Source: SAR202 cluster bacterium bin87 (GTDB lineage: Bacteria; Chloroflexota; Dehalococcoidia; Lucifugimonadales; UBA3495). Taken from it: a stretch of DNA of 46,905 nt. The stretch's first letter is position 1, and every line of letters begins with the position of its first letter. Below are positions 41,321-46,905 of the stretch, in pieces. A program made the translations under genes and the position numbers. The stretch covers positions 1 to 46,905 of the forward strand of contig MPNC01000018.1 in NCBI GenBank assembly GCA_002238825.1. The letters run 5' to 3'. The notes below the pieces were generated by a model that saw only the letters and a list, made by a program, of their open reading frames with translations, had not been told where the DNA came from and ran no database searches.

Positions 41321-41822
41321 GTGGTTCGCCGCCGGTGACGGGACCTGGGCGGGTAGCCGCTGGTGCGTTGCTGAACTTCGCCAGAGTGCCCTGGTTTCTG
41401 CGCTGGGGCCGCCGTGCGCCCCTCTGACAGGTCTGGTGCAGATTTCCCTGCTGCGCGTAGAACGGACCTCAGCGTGGCTGATTGGACACGGTGGGCGTCG
41501 CTGGGCTGGGCCTGGACTCGGTGGTAACGGAACTGGCCGCCTCGTAGTTGATGTCGTACGGCGGAGCCGTCGGGCGGCGACCGTCAGGCAGAAAACCGCG
41601 CTGAGGCGCCGGAGAGGCCGTCGGGGCCCTGGAGGTAAAATCTCCACCTGGGGCTGGAGAGGCCGTCCAGGAGTACGAGGCGCGGGAAATCGCGGTGTCC
41701 TGGGATCAGTGTCTCAAGTGTGGACGCCGGCCATTTACGACTTCCCTATGGCGCCGTCGAGCGGATTCCTCCGGGGAATGGCATCAAGCCGGTTTCCTAG
41801 TTCTGGTCCGTGATGTTACAAA
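41321..41822. other. Gap with one coding-like scrap
   Basis: No complete gene. A plus-strand stretch around 41610-41760 reads EVKSPPGAGEAVQEYEAREI then AVSWDQCLKCGRRPF, which looks protein-like (CxxC) but starts after a stop and drifts into Arg-rich sequence. It may be a decayed fragment. Confidence 0.35.
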
Positions 41823-41864
41823 GAACTCCCGTCGGATCGTCGCCAAACTGCCCGACAGGAGTTC
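41823..41864. promoter_or_regulatory. 13-bp near-perfect inverted repeat before a micro-ORF
   Basis: GAACTCCCGTCGG and CCGACAGGAGTTC form a stem of 12 pairs with one mismatch and a ~16-nt loop. It lies just upstream of the ribosome site of the 30-codon plus-strand ORF and at the 3' end of the minus-strand 57-codon ORF. It could be an attenuator for the former or a terminator for the latter. Confidence 0.5.
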
Positions 41865-41877
41865 GAGGAGGAAGTGC

Positions 41878-42051
41878 TCATGATTGACCTGTTCCGAACC
41901 GGGGCAATGGTTTTCGGTCTGGCCGTGATATTCGCCGTAGCCGGCGTACTTCTCGGACGAGGAGGTAGATAGCCGACAGCATGAGGAGCATGCCGAAGGT
42001 CATCGTCCCATAGAGCAGCCAATTGGTGAGGTCATCGAGGCTGCATTCCAT
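41878..42051 (-). CDS. Small single-pass membrane protein (57 aa)
   Basis: Reads MECSLDDLTNWLLYG, a membrane helix MTFGMLLMLSAIYLLV, and a basic tail REVRRLRRISRPDRK; a typical type of small inner-membrane protein with the tail inside. GGAGG lies 5 nt before the ATG. It overlaps the antisense 30-codon ORF almost completely. No family known; of the two this one looks more like a gene. Confidence 0.5.
   Translation of the reverse strand: MECSLDDLTNWLLYGTMTFGMLLMLSAIYLLVREVRRLRRISRPDRKPLPRFGTGQS
41880..41972 (+). CDS. Possible 30-aa membrane micropeptide (antisense to the 57-aa ORF)
   Basis: MIDLFRTGAM followed by VFGLAVIFAVAGVLLGRGGR, one hydrophobic helix with a short basic end. GAGGAGG is 9 nt before the ATG. 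Its size and shape resemble type I toxin or regulatory micropeptides. It could equally be a fortuitous frame, since it is fully antisense to another ORF. Confidence 0.35.
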   Translation: MIDLFRTGAMVFGLAVIFAVAGVLLGRGGR

Positions 42052-42159
42052 TTTTGCCTCCGCAACGTTGGTGCCGCAACAAGGCTACAGGGTCGGAACC
42101 CGCCCCGGTACCTTGTCAAGCTGTTACGTAAGATTATCCGATAGCCGGATGAAGGAGCG

Positions 42160-42378
42160 CCGCTCCCGGGCCGACTTGGAGACTCTCTTGAGCTGGCGCA
42201 GGCCGTTGCCGCAGCTGGCGGCCACGACAACGCCACCTTCCACATTGGCAACGTGTACGAGATTCTCTTCGACGACTATTGCTTTGATGTCGCTCCCTGC
42301 TGCGCCGTGCTGATGCACTTTCCCGACAACCAGAGGGCGTTGCAGGAAGTCAGCCGTGTGTTGAAACCCGGTGCATGA
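42160..42378 (+). pseudogene. SAM-dependent methyltransferase fragment
   Basis: Reads DSLELAQAVAAAGGHDNATF, HIGNVYEILFDDYCFDV, CCAVLMHFPDNQRALQEVSR and VLKPGA, stop. This is the central part of a class I (UbiE/Methyltransf_11) methyltransferase: acidic loop, 'GD.y.LPF.D..FD', 'VL.H..D...AL.E..RVLkPGG'. The SAM-binding GxGxG motif I and everything after post-motif III are missing. It has no start and is a dead fragment. Confidence 0.65.
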
Positions 42379-42652
42379 CCGCCGGCTGCTAGATGACATG
42401 CGGGAGGTTCTATTCGTCCTTACCGGTTGCCGGCATGAGATGCAGAAGCCTTGGTCACGGGGTGGCATGGGCTTGGCAGCGCCGGAGGTGGCCTGTGGCG
42501 TCAAGGGGCGGGCGAGTCTTGGCGACTGGCATCCGGCAAACTCTGACGGTCAGGATTCGGGTGATGCTAAAGAGCGTTATCATTGGTCGCAGTTGTTGCA
42601 AGGCGGGGGGCTGACCAGGGCCCCTGGTAAAGCGGAGAACCGGAGGTTTCAG

Positions 42653-43015
42653 ATGGATCCTACGCAGTTGGGCGAACTGTTGCGACGCCATAAAGCGATT
42701 TCGGAATGTCAGCGGCTGTTGGTTGAGCGGCTGGGCCAAACCGGCCGGGATTTGGAGATTTTGGGGAAAGCCCTGCGTGAGGTACCTTCTGAAGTGAAGT
42801 TGCCCGATTCGAGCTTCCTTGCCTCGGCTAATGGGGCGGAACACAGGGTGCCTCATTCGGCACTGGACGTGGACATTTTGGTGAAACAGTTGAGTGACTT
42901 GGAAGACAACGCGACGGCTCTTCGTGAGATTGAGGCGAAACTGATTGAGGAAGGCTTCGGCGGTTACGTTCCGGGAGCCGGAGGGAACTCGGCCCAAGCG
43001 GCAACAGGCGGGTGA
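42653..43015 (+). CDS. Small coiled-coil protein, unknown
   Basis: A 120-residue protein: MDPTQLGELLRRHKAISECQ, then helices with heptad-like Leu (LLVERLGQTGRDLEILGKAL), a short linker, and a second helical part (LVKQLSDLEDNATALREIEA) ending in a Gly-rich tail. GGAGG lies 7 nt before the ATG. No family recognised. Repeat copy D follows its stop by ~100 nt. Confidence 0.55.
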   Translation: MDPTQLGELLRRHKAISECQRLLVERLGQTGRDLEILGKALREVPSEVKLPDSSFLASANGAEHRVPHSALDVDILVKQLSDLEDNATALREIEAKLIEEGFGGYVPGAGGNSAQAATGG

Positions 43016-43112
43016 CGGCAGTTGAGCAATTGTGGAGACGGACCAGGGCGACGCTGTTGTGGAGCCGATACCCGGTTGGATGGCCTTTCCGACAGAAGCG
43101 GAACGTTTCGGG

Positions 43113-43270
43113 GATGCTCCAACTTCCGCCGGAAACGGCCCCCGGGCGCGCTTTCGCGACCGTGATGCGGAAATTGTGCTAATGACGCTAAAACGGCGCC
43201 ACTCGGCGCAGTTAGTGTAAACGTGGTGTCCCAGAGGCGAAACCGTCCGCTCTGTCGCTGGTGGCGGTTG
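43113..43270 (+). repeat. Dispersed structured repeat, copy D
   Basis: 5' hairpin CCG-GAAA-CGG inside TTCCGCCGGAAACGGCCCC; GGGCGCGCTTTCG pairs with CTAAAACGGCGCC; a 3' segment GCGAAACCGTCCG...CGGT closes more loosely. It lies in the gap before the DUF433 antitoxin operon. Confidence 0.75.
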
Positions 43271-43445
43271 GCGTTCCTTCTGGGATGGTGCGCGCGGGTT
43301 CGAGGTGCCTGTAGGGATGTTCAACCGTAGAGACGCGGTAGTTTACGTAGAGCTTCGCCGGGAGGCGGCCAGACCGTGCGCCGCGTAGTGATGTAGTTTG
43401 AAATGGGGTATCACGAATCCCGATAGTCAAAGACAAACGCGGCCT

Positions 43446-43474
43446 TTGACCGTCCGCAGTTTCCAGCCTACGAT
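43446..43474 (+). promoter_or_regulatory. Promoter of the DUF433/DUF5615 operon
   Basis: TTGACC, a 17-nt spacer and TACGAT (43469-43474) form a good sigma70-type promoter, with the antitoxin ATG about 33 nt beyond the expected start point. The TTGACATCAGCCAATTATC that follows could be an autoregulatory site but has no clear symmetry. Confidence 0.55.
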
Positions 43475-43513
43475 TGACATCAGCCAATTATCTACACCAA
43501 CCGGAGCAGGAAT

Positions 43514-44257
43514 ATGACCAGTCCAGCCATTGCATTGCCCTTTGTGCGAGTCAAAATCGACCATCCGAACTATCCTGACCTTGGACAGCCCTGTCGAGTC
43601 GGCACCGCCGTCGGCATTCACGCCTACGACCCGTTCTACGAGGATTTAAAACGAGACCTGGACAGGGGAATGTCGCACAGCGGACCGTTTGACCCACAAA
43701 CGCTCCGGCCCATGTATGCCGGCGGAGAGGTCCCAGTATCTTTCCATCACACTGCCTGGCGAGTGACGGTCCGCAACTTGGCGACCGACATCGCCCTACC
43801 CGGCGAAATCGTGCACTACATCGACGACCTCGCGGCCCAAGCCGACGCCGCCCACAGCACGAATTGTGCCGTCAAACCGTCAGACACCGAGTTCAACGGC
43901 AACGCCATCGTCGGACTGCTACTGGAATCTGTCGAGGCAGAAGCTACAGCGGAAGTTTACGTGCTGCTCCAGTTCGCAAGGCGGGACTGGCACTGGCTCT
44001 CCTGCCCCGCCGCCGAACGACTGCCCAACACTCGCAACGGAGAGTGGGTGTTCCGCAGCACCAGGGTGCCACTCTCCATGTTCTTCGAACACCTGCAAGA
44101 AGGCGGCAACATTGACGACTTCATAGACGACCACGACACGGTTTCGAGAGAACAGGTCACCCAAGTCCTCCAGCACACGGCACTGGACTTGGACAAATAC
44201 GCAGATCCAAACCAGAGCACAACGTTCCCGACCTCCGCGGCAGCGCCAAGAACATGA
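43514..44257 (+). CDS. DUF433 antitoxin with large N-terminal extension
   Basis: A 247-residue protein. Residues ~176-228 are a DUF433 winged helix (GEWVFRSTRVPLSMFFEHLQ, DDFIDDHDTVSREQVTQVL), the DNA-binding antitoxin fold normally found alone in ~75 residues. The first ~170 residues are an extra domain of unknown type (VRVKIDHPNYPDLGQPCRVG, PVSFHHTAWRVTVRNLATDI, IVGLLLESVEAEATAEVYVL), beta-rich with a central helix. GGAGC(AGG) precedes the ATG. The stop overlaps the toxin start as ATGA. It is expected to neutralise the toxin and repress its own promoter. The N-terminal domain differs entirely from the pentapeptide partner seen at 19016-19774. Confidence 0.75.
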   Translation: MTSPAIALPFVRVKIDHPNYPDLGQPCRVGTAVGIHAYDPFYEDLKRDLDRGMSHSGPFDPQTLRPMYAGGEVPVSFHHTAWRVTVRNLATDIALPGEIVHYIDDLAAQADAAHSTNCAVKPSDTEFNGNAIVGLLLESVEAEATAEVYVLLQFARRDWHWLSCPAAERLPNTRNGEWVFRSTRVPLSMFFEHLQEGGNIDDFIDDHDTVSREQVTQVLQHTALDLDKYADPNQSTTFPTSAAAPRT

Positions 44258-44589
44258 GAGTGATGCTCGACCACTGCACGCCTGCCACCATACGACGGCA
44301 CCTCCCGGAACACGAGGTGTTCACCGCAGCACAGATGGGATGGCAGACCCACCAAAACGGGGAGATCATCGCAGCCGCAGAGGCGGCAGGCTTTGACACC
44401 TTCGTCACATCAGACCAGAACATCCCCAACCAAGTCAGTGTGCGAAACCGGCAGATCGCTATCATCGTGCTAACCAGCAACCACCGACCCAGTGTCGCGG
44501 CCCAAGCCGACGCAATATCCGAAGCCATCCACCAGACTCGGATGGGACAAGTCAACACAGTGAACACGCCAGACATCAGAACCCGCTGA
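44254..44589 (+). CDS. DUF5615 PIN-like ribonuclease toxin
   Basis: A 111-residue protein of the DUF5615/Mut7-C PIN-like family, toxins paired with DUF433 antitoxins and expected to cut RNA. It begins MRVMLDHCTPATIRRHLPEH (Asp6), then VFTAAQMGWQTHQNGEII (Glu37), AAGFDTFVTSDQNIPNQ (Asp54) and IAIIVLTSN, the typical order 'LLDEN..p.l...L..H.v.t....GW....NGeLl..A...gFDv.vT.D.nl..Q'. Acidic residues of the active site are present, so it looks intact. Translation is coupled by the ATGA overlap. Confidence 0.8.
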   Translation: MRVMLDHCTPATIRRHLPEHEVFTAAQMGWQTHQNGEIIAAAEAAGFDTFVTSDQNIPNQVSVRNRQIAIIVLTSNHRPSVAAQADAISEAIHQTRMGQVNTVNTPDIRTR

Positions 44590-45089
44590 ACGAGCCAACT
44601 CATGGCCACACCATGCCACAGTCATGCTGATTCGTCCCCAAGTCGGACAGTATGTGACGCGATAGCCCGTGGCCTTCCATTGGAAAACACCGACATATTT
44701 GCGGTAGTTAGCACGCTGACAATTGTCAGCGACTATCGGGATTCCTGACCCCCAGTTTCAAACTGCGTCATTACCGTGCGTCTCGACTTCTGCTGCCGCG
44801 GTCTCATCGTCGCTGCCGTAGTATGCAGCGGCGTGTGTTGTGGCAACTGGTGGTGGCTCTGAGCTACGGTTGGCTGTCACGGATATGACGTCGTGAAAAA
44901 CGCGACGCGCGAGGCGTTGTCTTGTTTAGTGGTGGGTGGCGTTTCCGGGTGGTATTCTGTCGCGATGGCCGTTTTGTTACTTTCCGAAACCAAGTTCACC
45001 ATCTTCCCGGAAAGTGCCCGTGTCCAAACTCTGGGAAAAGAGGATTCTCCGATCCTCAGGACAATGCCATCACAAATTGGAGGTTCTGC
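44590..45089. other. Gap with 16-bp palindrome
   Basis: No gene supported. The only clear structure is the perfect palindrome at 44715-44730. The rest is the leader of the PD-(D/E)XK gene, with no convincing promoter. Confidence 0.45.
44715..44730. promoter_or_regulatory. 16-bp perfect palindrome
   Basis: GCTGACAATTGTCAGC is fully self-complementary, the size and symmetry of a dimeric repressor operator. It is 125 nt after the DUF5615 toxin and 360 nt before the next gene. A related but shorter core, GTCAATTGAC, occurs at about 11774-11783. Confidence 0.5.
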
Positions 45090-46133
45090 ATGACCACATT
45101 GTTTTCCCGAGTAATTCCCAAGTTCACTACTCGGCTAGAGGATGTCGCAGTCGAATCGTTGGGGCACATCCTGACCGAGTCCAACGTCGCAAGGGAAGTG
45201 CTTCAACAGATGTTGAGCGTCGGAGGCGTTGAAATTGCGGCGTTGGGCGAGGTCAGGACGCAACCCAGCGGCGAGAGGGGAGAGAGACCGGACTTGTCTG
45301 TGGAAGATGCCCACGGTACTGAGCGGGTGTTGATTGAAGCCAAGTTCTGGGCCGCTCTGACGGATAACCAACCTGTCAGCTACTTGAAACGGTTGAGCGA
45401 CAGCGTTCCTTCGGTGCTGATGTTTGTTGTTCCCGTGCTACGAATGGAAACGCTGTGGCCTGAGGTGTGCCGGTTGTCGCGAGACGCGGGGTACTCCGTG
45501 CTGCCAGATTCTGAAACGGGAGGCCTGCGGAGCGCCGCCGTCAATGAGAGTGGACCCCGTTTGATGCTGACCAGTTGGGCTGCACTTCTCAATGCGATGT
45601 CTGCCCAGTCAAGTGGGGACCCTGTGATGCTGGCCGACATTCAGCAGCTACGTGGGTTGACCGAGCAAATGGATTCTGAGGCTTTCTTGCCGCTACGGCC
45701 TGAAGAATTTGCGCCATGGATTGCCCGTCGTATGCGACAACTACCAGGATTGATTGATGACGCGACCGACCGTGCGAGGGAGTTGGGTTGGGTAAGCACC
45801 GAGCGCTTGGCGCGGACCCCGCTGACATCAGGCTACGGGCGTTACATCCGACTCGCTGGTGTGTACGCGAGATTTGACATCAACTTTGATCATTGGGCAG
45901 AGCGCGGTGACACTCCGCTGTGGCTGTGGCTCTACAACGTAAACGACCTCGATGAGGAGGCCATCGGGGATCGACTGTCGACTTATGCTTTGGAGAAAAC
46001 CGGAGCCGAACTCAGCGAGGATTGGGTGTTGCCCATCATTCTGCCAACGGGTGAAGAGTACGAGACCGTGCTTCGTGCCGTGGTCAACACGCTCGTCGAC
46101 GTCGGCAGAGTCATCAATCCTGACGGTCCGTGA
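45090..46133 (+). CDS. PD-(D/E)XK nuclease-like protein
   Basis: A 347-residue protein. Residues ~30-90 form the nuclease core: a helix with LGHILTESNVAREVLQQML, then RPDLSVEDAHGTERVLIEAK, where Asp68 and Glu83-x-Lys85 fit the PD-(D/E)XK active site, then WAALTDNQPVSYLKRL. The C-terminal ~150 residues (FLPLRPEEFAPWIARRMRQL, YIRLAGVYARFDINFDHWAE) are a separate domain of unknown type, perhaps for target or partner recognition. GGAGG lies 6 nt before the ATG; the longer upstream frame is rejected. No methyltransferase is adjacent, so a solitary restriction- or abortive-type defence nuclease is a fair inference. Confidence 0.7.
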   Translation: MTTLFSRVIPKFTTRLEDVAVESLGHILTESNVAREVLQQMLSVGGVEIAALGEVRTQPSGERGERPDLSVEDAHGTERVLIEAKFWAALTDNQPVSYLKRLSDSVPSVLMFVVPVLRMETLWPEVCRLSRDAGYSVLPDSETGGLRSAAVNESGPRLMLTSWAALLNAMSAQSSGDPVMLADIQQLRGLTEQMDSEAFLPLRPEEFAPWIARRMRQLPGLIDDATDRARELGWVSTERLARTPLTSGYGRYIRLAGVYARFDINFDHWAERGDTPLWLWLYNVNDLDEEAIGDRLSTYALEKTGAELSEDWVLPIILPTGEEYETVLRAVVNTLVDVGRVINPDGP

Positions 46134-46291
46134 TTTCCTGACCACCGCGGTGACATTTCATCAGAGAAAGGGTGTCGGCGGCCGCCCGGACGGCTGTGTG
46201 GCGCAAAGAAGCGGCGTCTGGTGCCAGCAATGCAACTGGCTGCCACGTCGTCGGTGGCAGACTGCGTCGCCGTCGGTCCGCGCTTAGCAGA

Positions 46292-46450
46292 ACGTGGCCA
46301 GGTTCGTCCGCAAACGGCCCCTGGGCGCGTTTCCGTGGCCTTGAGGTGGAATTTGCTGTACCAATGCGAAAACGGCGCCTTGTGGCCCCGCGGTGAAAGT
46401 GGTGAGGTGTGACGAAACCGGCCGTCCTGTCGCCGGTATCCGGTGGCGGC
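46292..46450 (+). repeat. Dispersed structured repeat, copy E
   Basis: 5' hairpin CCG-CAAA-CGG (tetraloop changed from GAAA). GGGCGCGTTTCCG pairs with CGAAAACGGCGCC. Then GTGAAAGTGGTGAGGTGTGACG, shared exactly with copy F, and a 3' stem ACCGGC/GCCGGT. It lies about 160 nt 3' of the PD-(D/E)XK gene. Confidence 0.8.
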
Positions 46451-46579
46451 GTTGCTGGCCACTGTGATGGATCTCGGGGCTGTCGTCCAGGTGGAGTGTG
46501 CCTCGGGGTGCGGCCATTGGCTGTACTCGGGTCGGGGACCGTTTGAGGTCCTTGCCACTGACCGGTGTCGTTGTATGCT

Positions 46580-46905
46580 TCAGTCGTCCGCAGCGGAGAG
46601 CACGCTCGTGTATTCGGCGTTGCCGAAGTCGTCGAATTCGTCGTCTTCTTCAAATTCGACGTTCGCGTTGACGCTAATCGGCATTGTACTGTCGATCATT
46701 CCGTTGTTGCGCAACGCTTCTTGTAGGGCCTCGCGTCCACCGGAGATGGGCTTGTCCATGGCTTGAGCAATCAAGTTCAGCAGGGCTTCGCCGCGTTCCA
46801 CGAAGAATTGGTTGAAGTCGTCCGAATCTAGGGTTGCTTGGTTTATCCAATGGGATTCCAAGGCATGTTCAAGGTCACGGTTGGCGTTGCGCAGGTTGCG
46901 GATGT
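46580..46905 (-). CDS. 3' end of a gene leaving the window
   Basis: The frame is open to the window edge: IRNLRNANRDLEHALESHWI, then FNQFFVERGEALLNLIAQAM, DKPISGGREALQEALRNNGM and an acidic end NVEFEEDDEFDDFGNAEYTS. At least 107 residues of a C-terminus are visible. The helical 'GGREALQEALRN' part and Asp/Glu tail are not enough to name it. Its start is beyond the window. Confidence 0.6.
   Translation of the reverse strand, partial: IRNLRNANRDLEHALESHWINQATLDSDDFNQFFVERGEALLNLIAQAMDKPISGGREALQEALRNNGMIDSTMPISVNANVEFEEDDEFDDFGNAEYTSVLSAADD

Noticed and set aside
41610-41760. Coding-like stretch with CLKCGRRPF
   Set aside because: It begins after a stop, has no start codon and drifts into Arg-rich sequence; too little to call.
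8190-46450. Dispersed repeat as a small coding gene (minus-strand frames such as TPHHFH...RRRFR in copies E and F)
   Set aside because: The peptides are not kept between other copies; indels change the frame while the pairing segments stay.
1-46905. tRNA, rRNA or CRISPR array
   Set aside because: No cloverleaf with a TTC-arm, no rRNA-like stretch and no regularly spaced direct repeats were seen by eye.

Overview
This is GC-rich bacterial DNA with no rRNA, tRNA or CRISPR array. Protein style suggests a Chloroflexota (Dehalococcoidia/SAR202-like, possibly host-associated or marine) genome. The signs are a branched-chain-type substrate-binding lipoprotein with an ACGG lipobox, secreted FN3, Calx-beta-like and SwmB-like surface proteins, an OmpR-type winged helix of a kind common in that phylum, and abundant DUF433/DUF5615 toxin-antitoxin genes. 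The phylum is an inference; no marker gene is present. The window reads as a genome-plasticity or defence zone: intact genes alternate with broken ones (Ig-like repeat protein, Fic, MutL, two PD-(D/E)XK nucleases or relatives, DUF5615 toxin, methyltransferase, IS fragments).

Layout. 0-4 kb: secreted FN3 protein (-), a frameshifted Ig-like repeat remnant, a membrane protein and an OmpR-type DNA-binding domain without its receiver. 4.7-8.3 kb: a protein with a striking Cys-Asp tail (+), facing a minus-strand operon of small envelope proteins (two paralogous exported proteins, one a lipoprotein; a RelB-like small protein; a CxxC protein; DUF805-like membrane proteins). 8.2-11.9 kb: two tandem copies of a dispersed structured repeat, a 19-bp perfect hairpin, a Fic pseudogene and a two-gene uncharacterised module. 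11.9-19.8 kb: membrane/Asp-box protein, PaREP1-like protein, truncated MutL, small membrane proteins, and a pentapeptide-repeat/DUF433 fusion antitoxin overlapping a decayed DUF5615 toxin.

20.1-28.4 kb is the most interesting part. It holds an unknown 36.. kb-range gene product (20112-21221), a DUF4268-like ENQ nuclease, a transposase relic, and then a tightly overlapping four-gene operon: PP-loop (PAPS-reductase-like) enzyme, DEAH helicase, MORC/MutL-like GHKL ATPase and a phospholipase-D-type (HKD) nuclease. The overlaps (11, 34 and 4 nt) imply co-translation, and the gene set looks like an anti-phage or nucleic-acid modification/restriction system that I cannot match to a named one. 28.7-39.4 kb: IS1380 relic, a giant 2828-residue secreted protein whose third large repeat is split by an inserted zincin metalloprotease domain, a second FN3 secreted protein, and an IS21 istB relic. 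39.6-46.9 kb: an orphan substrate-binding lipoprotein, antisense micro-ORFs, a methyltransferase relic, an intact DUF433-fusion antitoxin with a DUF5615 toxin, a PD-(D/E)XK protein and the 3' part of a gene leaving the window.

Running through the window are six copies of a ~150-bp non-coding element, all in the same orientation, with a GNRA-type hairpin, a long-range stem and a 3' stem that appears to covary. One copy replaces the 5' end of a DUF805 gene, so the element seems to move.
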